Positions 41,579 through 50,643 are shown, counted from the first letter of the stretch. The stretch: DNA of 64,000 nt from Pseudomonadota bacterium (GCA_027485695.1 JAIXQO010000001.1:248001-312000), one strand, 5' to 3'. The notes: generated by a model from the sequence alone, not told the origin. Numbers and translations: made by a program.

Positions 41579-41723
41579 AATACTACGGCTGTAGATGCGT
41601 CTTTTGAGTAAATCCTGTGTCGTGATCGGCAAATAGATCCTCACATACTTCATGTATGCTCCGGTTTATCTGCCGATCACTCCTTGGATTGACTCAAAAT
41701 CCACTATCTACAGCCCTAGTATT
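41579..41723. repeat. 145-bp nested inverted-repeat element
   Basis: The whole stretch folds on itself. Outer arms of 18 bases (41579-41596 with 41706-41723, one mismatch) enclose TTTTGAGT/ACTCAAAA (41602-41609 with 41692-41699), AATCC/GGATT (41611-41615 with 41686-41690), a perfect TGATCGGCA/TGCCGATCA (41623-41631 with 41671-41679) and a terminal CATAC-TTCAT-GTATG hairpin (41644-41658). Unpaired loops sit at matching places on both sides. It lies between the two chaperone genes. It could be a miniature mobile element, an attenuator or a structured RNA; no second copy was seen in the window. Confidence 0.8.
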
Positions 41724-41737
41724 AATAACGCGCTAAG

Positions 41738-42556
41738 TTATTTTAAGAGTTGAGCGTTGATTTGAACTTGCGCCTTGGAGCGCAGATTCTTCATGGCCCG
41801 CTCGAAAATTTCTTCTCGCTTTTCCTTCAGGTAAAGCGATTTAACCAAGTTGCGGTCCACTTCGGTCCAGGAGCGGATCGCGGTCAGCTTGATCAAGTGG
41901 TAGCCGAATTGGGTGCGAACCACGCCCGTGACTTTGCCCGGAGACTTCAGCGCGAGAGCGGCGGCATAGTACTTCGGATCCAGGCGGTCTTTCATCTGGT
42001 AGTCAATATCGCCACCCATCGGTGCCGCGATACCTTCGGACTTGGCTTGCGCCACTTCGGCGAAGCTCTTGCCTGATTTGAGATCCTTGGCTTCGATCTC
42101 ACGAATGCGATCGAGCGCCTTTTTGTCATCAGCGGCCGACGCGTTTGGCGTCACTTGCACGAAGATGTGGCTGGTGCGGATTTCTGGGTTCTTATCGTAC
42201 CAAGATTTTGCTTCGTCTTCTGAAACGGTTAACTTGTCGAATTCCTTGCCCAGAGCGCGTTTCAGGTACGCTTGATAGAGTACCGTTTGAATCTCTTCTT
42301 GTACTTCTGAGTCGCGCTCGAGCCCCAATTTTTTTGCTTCTTGGATGCCCAGTTCACGTTTGATCAAGTCGTCGAGTACTTCGGATTTAGTCGGCGTCTT
42401 GTTCGGATAGAGCGGAAGGAGCGTTTGGTATTTTTTGTTGAACTCTTCTACGCTGATCACTTTGCCATTGATGCGAGCGAGGTCGGCGGCTTGCGCGACA
42501 GACGATCCAGTGATGATCAAAGCCAAAGGCAAAACCAAATCAGGTCGTAGTTTCAT
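41738..42556 (-). CDS. PrsA/parvulin-type peptidyl-prolyl isomerase
   Basis: 272 aa. Signal peptide (cleavage near AQA-AD), a SurA/PrsA-type N-terminal helical domain (LARINGKVISVEEFNKKY; LDDLIKRELGIQEAKKLGL), and a parvulin domain (about 128-225) with TSHIFVQV, FAEVAQAKSEG, GGDIDY and FGYHLIKL, then a charged helical tail. Periplasmic folding helper. It starts ten bases after mfd and is followed by the long hairpin element and the second chaperone. Confidence 0.88.
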   Translation of the reverse strand: MKLRPDLVLPLALIITGSSVAQAADLARINGKVISVEEFNKKYQTLLPLYPNKTPTKSEVLDDLIKRELGIQEAKKLGLERDSEVQEEIQTVLYQAYLKRALGKEFDKLTVSEDEAKSWYDKNPEIRTSHIFVQVTPNASAADDKKALDRIREIEAKDLKSGKSFAEVAQAKSEGIAAPMGGDIDYQMKDRLDPKYYAAALALKSPGKVTGVVRTQFGYHLIKLTAIRSWTEVDRNLVKSLYLKEKREEIFERAMKNLRSKAQVQINAQLLK

Positions 42557-42566
42557 ACATTTAAGT

Positions 42567-45500
42567 CTAACTGCGGGGGCCTGGGCTTTGCAATTCTTTC
42601 AGAAGCGAGAGGAGCGCAAAATAGAGATCCTGGATCGCCACGATTTTGACGTTGGCAATGAATTTCGATTCGGGCGTGAGTTGGTAGAGTTTCGGTTTGC
42701 TCGAAACCAGTGCGATCGCACGAACCGGATCGAGTAAGCTTCCGGCTCCGGGAACGAGGACGATTTTCTCCGGTCCCTGTGTGAGGGCATCGACCCGCAG
42801 TTTCTTCAGCGCAATCTTGATCCGGATGAGCCAAAGGAGATTCTGAGCCTCTGTCGGTAGTTTCCCGAAACGATCTTGGAGTTCGACTTCGATCTGGTCG
42901 ACCTCAAGTTCCTGCGACGAGGAAGACAATCGACGATAGAGCGCCAACCGTTGATGCGTGTCTGGAACGTACTGATCTGGGAGAAATGCACTGTAAGGAA
43001 CCTTGATCTCGGGCTCGCGGTATTGCTCCTCGGGAGTCGGAGGTTTGCCCTGGATCTCACGAACAGCTTCGTCGAGCAGTTCCAAATAGAGTTCAAATCC
43101 AATCGCCTTGATGTGTCCGGACTGTTGAGGGCCGAGCAGGTCCCCTCCCCCGCGGATCTCCAAGTCGTGAGACGCGACGCTAAATCCACTACCGAGCTCG
43201 ACGAATTTCTGGATCACTTCGAGCCGTTTTTTCGCGTCGTCGGAGATCATCCCTTCGCGCGGGAGCAATAAGTAGGCGTAAGCTCGGTTTTGTCCGCGGC
43301 CCACCCGTCCGCGAATCTGATAAAGCTGAGCAAGACCGAATCGATCAGCACGATCGATGATCATCGTATTTGCGGTTGGAACGTCGATTCCCGATTCGAT
43401 GATGGTGGTCGATACGAGTACGTTTGCCCGTTTTTGGTAGAAATCGAGCATCACCTGCTCAAGCTCTTTTTCACCCATTTGTGCGTGTCCAACGACGACC
43501 TTGGCCGATGGGACGAGTTCTAGAATTGTTTTCGCGATCTCGTGGATCGATTGAACGCGATTATGGACGAAGAACACCTGTCCTCCGCGATTGAGTTCAA
43601 ATTCGACCGCCTTGCGGATCATTTCTTCGTCGAACTTAGCGAGATAAGTTCTGACCGGGAGTCGATTGATCGGTGGAGTGGTGATCAGGCTGATTTCCCG
43701 AATACCCGATAGTGCCATATGCAAGGTGCGCGGGATCGGTGTTGCCGAGAGGGTGAGCACGTGCGTGTTCACCCGGAACGTCTTGAGTTTTTCTTTGTGC
43801 TCGACGCCGAATCGGTGTTCCTCGTCGATGATGATGAGGCCCAGCTTCTTGAACTGTACGTCTTTGGAAAGAAGCCGGTGCGTCCCGATGAGGACGTCGA
43901 CCTTGCCGGCGTTCACATCTTCCATGATCGATTTTTGAGTCTGAGCCGTTTTGAATCGCGAAACCGATTCCACCCGGATTGGATAATCCTTGAAACGCGC
44001 GCGGAACGAGTTCTCGTGTTGCTGGGCTAAGATCGTCGTCGGGACTAGGACGGCTACTTGATACCCTTCGGAGACCATTTTGTAAGCCGCGCGGATAGCG
44101 ACCTCGGTCTTACCGTAGCCCACATCGCCGCAGATCAAGCGGTCCATGACCTTGCCGGAGGATAGGTCCCCTAAGATCGCGTCGATGGCCTTGAGTTGAT
44201 CGGGTGTTTCTTCAAACGCGAAACTGGCCTCGAAATCGCGATAAGAATCGTCCGTTCCCGACACGCGGATTCCTGGTCGTATCGAGCGCTCGGCGTAGAG
44301 CTGAATGAGATCAAAGGCGATTTTTTTCGCGGATTCCCGGGCTTTTTCTTTCTCTTTTTCGAAGTGTTTCGCGCCAAGTTTGTCGAGCACCACCGCATCC
44401 GCGGTCGCGCCCATGTGTTTCTGGATGACGTTCACTCGGTAGACGGGGAGATACAGTTTGTCCCGCCCAGCGTACTCGATCTGGAGGAAATCGTTCTCGG
44501 TCCCGAGAGCCTTGAGGCGAACGATCCCTTGATAAAGGCCGATACCGTGATCGCGATGAACGATCGGATCCCCGATTTCCAGTTGCGTGAGTGATTGGAG
44601 TTCTGACCACTCAGCGGCGCTACTGAGCGCCTCGTGTTTCTTATCGCGATTTCGCGCAGATTTCTTTTTCGAATTTCCGAAAATCTCTCGATCGGTCAGT
44701 AACGCGATTTTTTCTTTCGGCCAACGAAAACCCTCTCCGAGCGAACTCTCGATGAGGCGGATCGATCCCGGTTCCTCGGTCGCACCTAATGTGTAGGGCA
44801 CCGATCGGTGATCCATCAAGTATTTGATCCGCTCGAGCTGTGAGCTCGTCGAGGCGCAGATCGTGGTTTGGTATTTTTTCTGAATCCATTGCTTCAGCGA
44901 CGCAAAGAGCGCGTCTGCATGGTCCTTGGAGTTCGAGTCCAAGAAACCGCTATTGGATTTCGTTGAGGCAGAGTGATGGGTCTTGATGCGTTTTTCTTGG
45001 GTTGCATCGTCGGTTTCTTCGTCCGCACCGGGAGTAACGGTCAAATCAGCGAGTTGAATACGGTCCAGGAACAGTGCCTTGGATCCGCGCGTCCAGTCAC
45101 TCATCCCTCGAGTCGACCGAGGATAAAGTTTCTCAAGCGGCGCTAGGATTCTTCCCTCGCTGAGCGCCGTCGTGTATCCATTTTGGAATTCCGCACGGAG
45201 TTCGTCCCATCCCTGCTCACATCCGAGCGGATCATCCATGATGATGAGATCCGGACGATAAAGCTCTATGAAATCGTGATGCGAGTCCCAGTAAAGCGGC
45301 CCCCAGAACTCAGAGTGGTCAGAGTACACACCTGGCTGAATGGACTCCATCACGGGATCGCGAACAGAGCGGGAGATGCCGGCAGTATCGCAGATGGATT
45401 TGATTTCCTCGCGCAGTCGCGGAATCGCGGATGCCGGAATGAACGTTTCACGGCTCGGGACGATGAGCGCATCCCGAAGCTCTTCGGTCGCATGGCTGAC

Positions 45501-46223
45501 TTGGGTTTTCGGATCAAAGGATCGAAGTCGTTCGACGACGTCATCGAACAGCTCAATTCGGAGCGGCGACGGGTAGAGGGGGCAAAAAACATCGATGATC
45601 TCGCCACGCACGGCGAATGTGCCCGGATCCTCGACCGTATCAACGCGCGCATAGCCCCAGTTGAGTAGGCGCTGAACGAGGGACTCTCTCGAGTCGATGG
45701 AGACATCGGGTTTGAGTCTCACATGGTTCTCTTCGAGCCACCGGAGCGGCAGCGCAGTTTGTAACGTGGCGTCGAGAGTGGAAACGACGACGCTCGAACG
45801 ACCGGAGATGAGCGTCTTGCTTACAGTCCTTAATCGCTCGAGTCGCGTTTGAAGCGAAGGAGTGATCGCGCTGACGGGAGATTTGTCCCATCCAGGAAGG
45901 CCGTAGAGTTCGTGAGAGGACGGATTCGTGCCGCAGTCGATCATGGATTGAAGGTTTGCAACCCATTCAAAGATTCGCTCAGACTGTGGGGTTAAAATCA
46001 AAATGCGCGAGAAACGCGGCGATTTCAGGGCTTCGCGCGCGAGAAAGGCGGCGCTGGATCCTTCAAGTCCCGTGACGTGAATCGGCTCAGCTAGGTCGTG
46101 GAGTGAATCCAGAATGGAGGAAATGGAACTCGAAGGCACGAGATTCACTATGCCTGAAAATGATGGATTGGGCTCCCGAAAAACCGTGCGATTGAGCCTC
46201 GTAAAGTTGACACTCAACTTCAA
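42567..46223 (-). CDS. mfd: transcription-repair coupling factor Mfd
   Basis: 1218 aa, somewhat longer than E. coli Mfd (1148). Domains in order: UvrB-like N-terminal modules (about 40-330), an RNA-polymerase-interacting domain (DPIVHRDHGIGLYQGI), the RecG-like translocase with Walker A CGDVGYGKTEVAIRA near residue 699, DEEHRFG, and GRVGRGQNRAYAYLL, and the C-terminal TRCF domain. It dislodges stalled RNA polymerase and recruits UvrA. The start is the first ATG in frame and the promoter should lie in the 59-base divergent gap to the complex I-like cluster. Confidence 0.95.
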   Translation of the reverse strand: MKLSVNFTRLNRTVFREPNPSFSGIVNLVPSSSISSILDSLHDLAEPIHVTGLEGSSAAFLAREALKSPRFSRILILTPQSERIFEWVANLQSMIDCGTNPSSHELYGLPGWDKSPVSAITPSLQTRLERLRTVSKTLISGRSSVVVSTLDATLQTALPLRWLEENHVRLKPDVSIDSRESLVQRLLNWGYARVDTVEDPGTFAVRGEIIDVFCPLYPSPLRIELFDDVVERLRSFDPKTQVSHATEELRDALIVPSRETFIPASAIPRLREEIKSICDTAGISRSVRDPVMESIQPGVYSDHSEFWGPLYWDSHHDFIELYRPDLIIMDDPLGCEQGWDELRAEFQNGYTTALSEGRILAPLEKLYPRSTRGMSDWTRGSKALFLDRIQLADLTVTPGADEETDDATQEKRIKTHHSASTKSNSGFLDSNSKDHADALFASLKQWIQKKYQTTICASTSSQLERIKYLMDHRSVPYTLGATEEPGSIRLIESSLGEGFRWPKEKIALLTDREIFGNSKKKSARNRDKKHEALSSAAEWSELQSLTQLEIGDPIVHRDHGIGLYQGIVRLKALGTENDFLQIEYAGRDKLYLPVYRVNVIQKHMGATADAVVLDKLGAKHFEKEKEKARESAKKIAFDLIQLYAERSIRPGIRVSGTDDSYRDFEASFAFEETPDQLKAIDAILGDLSSGKVMDRLICGDVGYGKTEVAIRAAYKMVSEGYQVAVLVPTTILAQQHENSFRARFKDYPIRVESVSRFKTAQTQKSIMEDVNAGKVDVLIGTHRLLSKDVQFKKLGLIIIDEEHRFGVEHKEKLKTFRVNTHVLTLSATPIPRTLHMALSGIREISLITTPPINRLPVRTYLAKFDEEMIRKAVEFELNRGGQVFFVHNRVQSIHEIAKTILELVPSAKVVVGHAQMGEKELEQVMLDFYQKRANVLVSTTIIESGIDVPTANTMIIDRADRFGLAQLYQIRGRVGRGQNRAYAYLLLPREGMISDDAKKRLEVIQKFVELGSGFSVASHDLEIRGGGDLLGPQQSGHIKAIGFELYLELLDEAVREIQGKPPTPEEQYREPEIKVPYSAFLPDQYVPDTHQRLALYRRLSSSSQELEVDQIEVELQDRFGKLPTEAQNLLWLIRIKIALKKLRVDALTQGPEKIVLVPGAGSLLDPVRAIALVSSKPKLYQLTPESKFIANVKIVAIQDLYFALLSLLKELQSPGPRS

Positions 46224-46282
46224 CTTCTGTAGTTTTTTTAAAAGTCTTTAACGCCCTAAATTCAAAGATTTACATCGATCAA

Positions 46283-46678
46283 ATGCGAAATCCGATCATC
46301 GACTACGCTTTTCTAGCGCTTGCGGGAGTTTTGGGAATCTTAGGGTTCCAATTCCTGTATTGGCTGGGGAAAAAAGGCAGTCCTACCGAAGGCTCTCCCG
46401 TGCTTTCGGAAGAGACACCCTCGCGCTCGACTCGCAATCGGGAACCTCCGCGCATTCGCTTTCGGTTCTCACTGATCGTTTGTCTTTCGTCGCTTTTCCT
46501 TTTGTACCTCATGCTCCTCATTCCCATCGCGATTGCCGTAGCGAAGGTTCCTCACTCCAAAGGATTCCTCGTCGTGTTGGTGGGATTTTTCGCGACCGGT
46601 ATCGTGTACAGTGCGCGCAAAGGTTACTTGGATTGGAAACGTCCGGAGCGATCCGACTCTTCTGAGGAGAACTCATGA
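46283..46678 (+). CDS. NuoA-like membrane protein of divergent complex I cluster
   Basis: 131 aa with three membrane helices (about 7-29, 63-86, 91-109), like NuoA. The closing RKGYLDWKRPE resembles the RKKGALEW ending of the ordinary NuoA encoded later. The NuoA hallmarks are missing: no ECG-P in the loop and no FDVEA in helix 2 (here LYLMLLIPIAI). Assigned to NuoA by position ahead of the NuoB-like gene, topology and C-terminus. No clear ribosome-binding site precedes the ATG. It overlaps the next gene by four bases. Confidence 0.65.
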   Translation: MRNPIIDYAFLALAGVLGILGFQFLYWLGKKGSPTEGSPVLSEETPSRSTRNREPPRIRFRFSLIVCLSSLFLLYLMLLIPIAIAVAKVPHSKGFLVVLVGFFATGIVYSARKGYLDWKRPERSDSSEENS

Positions 46679-47133
46679 ATCCGAGTATGGGTCAGTTTCG
46701 GCGCGAGCTACCGGATCTTTTTCGTGCGAAGTCACTCTGGGCCTATTCGATCTCAGGCGTGTGTTGCGCGGATGAAGTGTTCAATGCTTACGGCTGTCGT
46801 TACGATCTTGAGCGCTTCGGCGTGAAATGGGTGGACCGTCCCGAGGAAGCGGACTTGCTTTTTGTCGGTGTGCCTTTAAATCCAAAACTCCTCAAAGAAG
46901 TGGCGCGTGTCTATCAGCGCATGTCGGATCCGAAATACGTGATCGCCCTCGGCGCTTGCTCTTGTACGGGGGGGCTATTTTACCGAGGCAAGAGCCATGA
47001 AAAAACCAAAAGTCTAGGCGACGTCATTCCCGTCGACGTCTATGTTCCCGGATGCCCCCCTCGCCCCGAAGCGGTGATGGACGCTGTTATCCGCCTGCAG
47101 GAGAAGATCCGTGGATCCGTACGCGCTCGCTAA
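46675..47133 (+). CDS. NuoB-like iron-sulfur protein of divergent complex I cluster
   Basis: 152 aa against 185 for the ordinary NuoB in this window. All four ligands of the terminal cluster N2 are kept: Cys30 and Cys31 (SGVCCADE), Cys95 (GACSCTGG) and Cys127 (VPGCPPRP). There is an additional Cys97 beside the third ligand. [17 protein letters not shown] is very close to normal. So the protein should still hold a 4Fe-4S cluster. It overlaps the NuoC-like gene by 23 bases. Confidence 0.88.
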   Translation: MNPSMGQFRRELPDLFRAKSLWAYSISGVCCADEVFNAYGCRYDLERFGVKWVDRPEEADLLFVGVPLNPKLLKEVARVYQRMSDPKYVIALGACSCTGGLFYRGKSHEKTKSLGDVIPVDVYVPGCPPRPEAVMDAVIRLQEKIRGSVRAR

Positions 47134-47590
47134 ACGCCTCAAAGATCAACATCGCTGGGACGTCGAGCTGCAAGCGTTCGGGTTTTCGAACCGATTTCTT
47201 CTGCTTTGGAAAAGTCCGAATCACTCAACGTTCTTTTCTGAGTTTTCGTCGCTCGAAGAAATTTTTCCGGGAATTTCTCTGTCCTTCATCTCGGGATTCG
47301 CCGAAGGCGATGCTTTGGCCCTGACTTATTTTTTCAAGTCTCCCACTGCGACCAATCAGGTGATTTTCAGGTTTTTCATCGAGCGGGCGAGTCCAGATCG
47401 TTTGTACGAAACGCGCTCGATCGCATCTCGATTCCCCGTAGCGCGCATTTACGAAAACGAGATTTCCGCGCTCTTCGGAACACGATTTCTGGACGCGAAT
47501 TATTCTTATTCACTTCTACCCGGAGAAGATAACGAGTTTTCCATGCGCGCCGTCGAGGCGCTCAGCATGAATCACGGAGAGTATCTATGA
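47111..47590 (+). CDS. NuoC-like subunit of divergent complex I cluster
   Basis: 159 aa starting at a GTG inside the NuoB-like gene. The fold-type features of the 30-kDa subunit are there (TYFFKS, FFIERASPDRLYETRSIASRFPVARIYENEISALFG), where ERxxYENEISALFG stands for the normal WPEREVYDMFGV. The normal C-terminal block HPDLRRILMDERW with HPLRKDYPL is absent. This block contacts NuoD and NuoB, so the interface must differ. Assignment by position and by the E-I-x-x-L/M-F-G segment. Confidence 0.75.
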   Translation: MDPYALAKRLKDQHRWDVELQAFGFSNRFLLLWKSPNHSTFFSEFSSLEEIFPGISLSFISGFAEGDALALTYFFKSPTATNQVIFRFFIERASPDRLYETRSIASRFPVARIYENEISALFGTRFLDANYSYSLLPGEDNEFSMRAVEALSMNHGEYL

Positions 47591-48642
47591 GTCGGGATAC
47601 GATTCCCCTTCAAATGGGGCCGATTCATTCTGGACTGCCTGGAATCATGAAACTGAATCTGATTCTTCAAGGTGACGTCATTCTGAAGACCGATCTTGAG
47701 TTCGGTTACAGTCATCGAAAAATCGAGCGACTTCTCCAAGACAATGATTGGTTGAGTTCATTCATCTATGTCGATCGGATCGATTCCGAAGCGTCGTTTT
47801 TTTATGAGTGGGCCTACGCACAGGCGGTCGAAGAGCTCTGTAATTTTCAGGTGCCCAAACGTGCACAGCGCATTCGCGAAATTTTCGCGGATCTTGCGAT
47901 CATTTCCGGTCATCTACTCTACCTCGCTCGCATGATGCGGATTCTCAGGTTTGAGACGGCCTATCACTACATCCTTCGCGAACGCGAAGTGATCCTCGAT
48001 CTGTTTGAGTTGTTGGCGGGCGCTCGCTCCAACATGAACTATTTGAGATACGGCGGGGTATCTCAGGATATTTCCGAAGGTTTCTTGCAGCGGGTTTTCG
48101 ATCTGTCGACCCAGTTCTTACTCCGAACGGAAGAATACAGAGCTGTGATTTTCGAGAACGCTTCGCTTCGCGCTCGTCTCTCGGGACTTGCCGTTTTGAA
48201 GCCAGAGACAATCGTTGCTTATGATTTGGACGGGCCGAACGTCCGCGCGGCAACTCCGCTCGAATCCCAATTGATGATTGGAAGTATTGGTGGCGATGCC
48301 CTCTCGCGAGTCGAGACGCGGATGCGGGATGTGATCGCGCGGTTTACGCACCTTCGGCAACTCGTGGACCAGGTGCCACCTGGGGACTTCTGCCTCTTTG
48401 AATACGACCGCGACTTCAGTGTTCCCGCCGGTGAAGTTTTTCAATCCGTGGAAAGTTACCGTGGAGAGATTTCGGTGCATTTGATTTCGGATGGAACCGA
48501 GAAACCGAAACGTGTGGCCTGGAGAACACCGAGCCAGCGAATCGTCCAAGCGATTCCTTCGTTGCTCGAAGGGCTACCTTTGCATGAAGCGAGTGTCGTC
48601 CTCTGGAGTCTCGACTTATCCGTTTCGGAGGTCGACAAATGA
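47587..48642 (+). CDS. NuoD-like subunit of divergent complex I cluster
   Basis: 351 aa against 414 for the ordinary NuoD. The first His of the quinone loop is kept (His14 in MGPIHSGLPG), but the second, which binds the quinone head group, is Pro18. The quinone-binding Tyr is Ser67 (DRIDSEASFF against DRLNYCSALL in the normal protein, alignable without gaps to QVPKR/QVPER). FGYSHRKIERLL matches the GYLHRGIEKL region. It has no CxxC pairs, so it is not a nickel-iron hydrogenase large subunit. It overlaps both neighbours by four bases. Confidence 0.85.
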   Translation: MSRDTIPLQMGPIHSGLPGIMKLNLILQGDVILKTDLEFGYSHRKIERLLQDNDWLSSFIYVDRIDSEASFFYEWAYAQAVEELCNFQVPKRAQRIREIFADLAIISGHLLYLARMMRILRFETAYHYILREREVILDLFELLAGARSNMNYLRYGGVSQDISEGFLQRVFDLSTQFLLRTEEYRAVIFENASLRARLSGLAVLKPETIVAYDLDGPNVRAATPLESQLMIGSIGGDALSRVETRMRDVIARFTHLRQLVDQVPPGDFCLFEYDRDFSVPAGEVFQSVESYRGEISVHLISDGTEKPKRVAWRTPSQRIVQAIPSLLEGLPLHEASVVLWSLDLSVSEVDK

Positions 48643-49616
48643 CGCCACACTCTTTGATCATTCTTTTTCTCGAGTTTATTGGCTCGTTCCTACTGTTTTT
48701 CTTTTTCGCGCTTCTGCCGATTTATTTCCTTTTTTCTGCGACGGAGCGAAAACTGGTCGCTGATCTTCAAGCCCGCGTGGGCCCACACCACGGCGGCGCC
48801 GAAGGGGTGCTGCAAGGTTTCTACGATTTCGTGAAACTCATCACTAAACGCACTCCACAACGCTCGACCGGTGGAAGTGCCTCTTGGATCTGGAGTGCGA
48901 TTTCCACGGCGCTGATTTTCGGCTTTTTCGCTGTTCTTCCGATGCGAATGGAACAACCCTATTTCCAAAGCGATCTCAGTTTGTTTCTGCCGCTGATCAT
49001 TTTTATTTTGGCATCTTGCGCTCATGTATTGTTCGGGCAGGAGTTCGATGACTTTTCGACCGTATTCGGAAGTCATCGACGAGCAACCACCGTGCTCTCG
49101 CTCTCGGCTCCGATTTTGACCTCGGTCCTGGGCTTGGTGATTTTCACGGGTGAGACGAGTTTAGTTCGTTTGGGTACGATGCAGGGTGCTTCACCTCTGA
49201 GCTGGAACATTTTCGGATCCTACGGGGCAATTTTTCAATTCGGCAGTCTGTTTTGGGCAGGGTTGATCCTCACGTTTCAACCTCCGTTTGAGGAAATTGG
49301 ATTCGACGGGGTCGGTCGTCGCGGTTTTGAATTAGTGCGACATGATCTCACGCTATTTTGGGCGAGATTCTCGTGGGCGATTTATCTCACCATTCTTTAT
49401 TTTGGGGCGGGTCAACCCGGGGAAATCTTCGGCACGACCGGCATGGGTAATTTCATTTGGTCAGCCGTGATTGTCATCAAGGCGCTCTTACTTCTCCTTC
49501 TGGGAAAGCTCTTGGGCAAGGCGTTGGTGCAGGTTAGGCTGGAACAGGTCAATCACTTGATCTGGAAATGGTTGTTTCCGCTTGGGCTTGTTGGCCTGGT
49601 GTTGAGTGTTATTTAG
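48639..49616 (+). CDS. NuoH-like membrane subunit of divergent complex I cluster
   Basis: 325 aa with about eight membrane helices. The NuoH signature is partly conserved: ATERKLVADLQARVGPHHGG with GVLQGFYDFVKL. The acidic quinone-channel loop, [20 protein letters not shown] in the ordinary NuoH here, has become QPPFEEIGFDGVGRRGFELV, losing the FDLPE core and most of its acidic positions. NuoH forms the membrane anchor and quinone passage, so that function is probably altered. The ATG overlaps the NuoD-like stop. Confidence 0.85.
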   Translation: MTPHSLIILFLEFIGSFLLFFFFALLPIYFLFSATERKLVADLQARVGPHHGGAEGVLQGFYDFVKLITKRTPQRSTGGSASWIWSAISTALIFGFFAVLPMRMEQPYFQSDLSLFLPLIIFILASCAHVLFGQEFDDFSTVFGSHRRATTVLSLSAPILTSVLGLVIFTGETSLVRLGTMQGASPLSWNIFGSYGAIFQFGSLFWAGLILTFQPPFEEIGFDGVGRRGFELVRHDLTLFWARFSWAIYLTILYFGAGQPGEIFGTTGMGNFIWSAVIVIKALLLLLLGKLLGKALVQVRLEQVNHLIWKWLFPLGLVGLVLSVI

Positions 49617-49630
49617 GGATCTGGAGAAAG

Positions 49631-50137
49631 ATGGATAAACTCAGTCGATCCTTTATTGAATACGTCGGACGGATTTCCGTACGCGTGGTGACGATGACCG
49701 GCTCGGTAGTTCGGTCGGTCTATCACGTGGCGGCCTATTTGTTCGCGTTCAATCCCAATCACTCACGCAAGGAAGTCACCGAACTTTATCCAGATCCAGT
49801 TTCGTCGAGAACGGCGGATGATTTGCCGCCTCGTTCCCGTGGATTCATCAAGAATGATCCGGACGTGTGCACGGGATGCCTCGACTGCGCGAAGATCTGC
49901 CCAGTCGATTGTATTTTGATCGAGAGTGAAAAAATCGAAACGATGCAAAAGGAATGGATCACCGTATTTGACGTCGATCAATTGAAGTGCATTCGCTGCG
50001 GACTCTGCGTGGAAGTTTGCCCGAGCGGTTCTCTGACTCATACGCGTAGCTACGAAGGCGCCGTCTATGGCCTCAATCAACTCGTCCAACATTTTGGCAA
50101 AGGCGAACCTCCGAGAAAAGGAACCGCCGAATGGTAA
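49631..50137 (+). CDS. NuoI-like 2x4Fe-4S ferredoxin of divergent complex I cluster
   Basis: 168 aa from the ATG at 49631, which follows GGAGA; an upstream in-frame reading inside the NuoH-like gene does not look like NuoI. Both tetranuclear-cluster motifs are perfect: Cys80-83-86-90 (CTGCLDCAKICP) and Cys120-123-126-130 (CIRCGLCVEVCP). An amphipathic N-terminal helix sits where NuoI touches the membrane. Thus the N6a/N6b electron path to the NuoB-like protein appears intact. Confidence 0.88.
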   Translation: MDKLSRSFIEYVGRISVRVVTMTGSVVRSVYHVAAYLFAFNPNHSRKEVTELYPDPVSSRTADDLPPRSRGFIKNDPDVCTGCLDCAKICPVDCILIESEKIETMQKEWITVFDVDQLKCIRCGLCVEVCPSGSLTHTRSYEGAVYGLNQLVQHFGKGEPPRKGTAEW

Positions 50138-50643
50138 ACGCGGTCCTGAGTATCCTTATTTTTGCGAGTGTCTTGGGGATACTTCTCTTTCGGAGGACTC
50201 AACACAAAATCACGTCGGCCTGGAGCGCGGGACTCTTCATCTCCATTTTGTTACTGAGCTTGAACCTCGAGTACCTTGCGTTCATTGAGCTATCGCTCTC
50301 CTCCATCCAGCTCATTGTATTCCTGCACTTCCTTCACCTCCTTCGGTCGATCGAAGGCCCCATTCATACACCGGCAAGGATTCTCAAGAGCCGAGTGATT
50401 TTTTGGGGACTGCTCTTGATCCACCTTTTGTTAGGACTGCTTTTTGCCATGTATTTTCACGGCCGCTTCTTCGCGGAAACCAAGAGTGGTCTTGATTCAG
50501 TGAGCGCACTAGAAATCGGGACCGCCCTCGTTGAGAAATACCGCCCGGTGATGGTGATCCTCTCGATGCTGTTTTTAATCTCCGGCCTGGCCATCGGCGT
50601 GATCTCATCCATTCGAAGCAACCACCGGAGGGATCATGGTTAG
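50131..50643 (+). CDS. NuoJ-like membrane subunit of divergent complex I cluster
   Basis: 170 aa with five likely membrane helices (about 3-20, 28-45, 53-70, 88-110, 137-160), the NuoJ topology. Sequence likeness is low; the normal NuoJ segment with [20 protein letters not shown] is replaced by LSSIQLIVFLHFLHLLRSI, so the pi-bulge glycine/tyrosine area of helix 3 is not kept. Called from position between NuoI-like and NuoK-like genes. Confidence 0.7.
   Translation: MVNAVLSILIFASVLGILLFRRTQHKITSAWSAGLFISILLLSLNLEYLAFIELSLSSIQLIVFLHFLHLLRSIEGPIHTPARILKSRVIFWGLLLIHLLLGLLFAMYFHGRFFAETKSGLDSVSALEIGTALVEKYRPVMVILSMLFLISGLAIGVISSIRSNHRRDHG

Noticed and set aside
46283-46678. First gene of the cluster as an unrelated small membrane protein
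   Set aside because: Three helices, RKGYLDWKRPE ending and position before NuoB fit NuoA better, though the ECG and DVE motifs are missing; kept with lower confidence.
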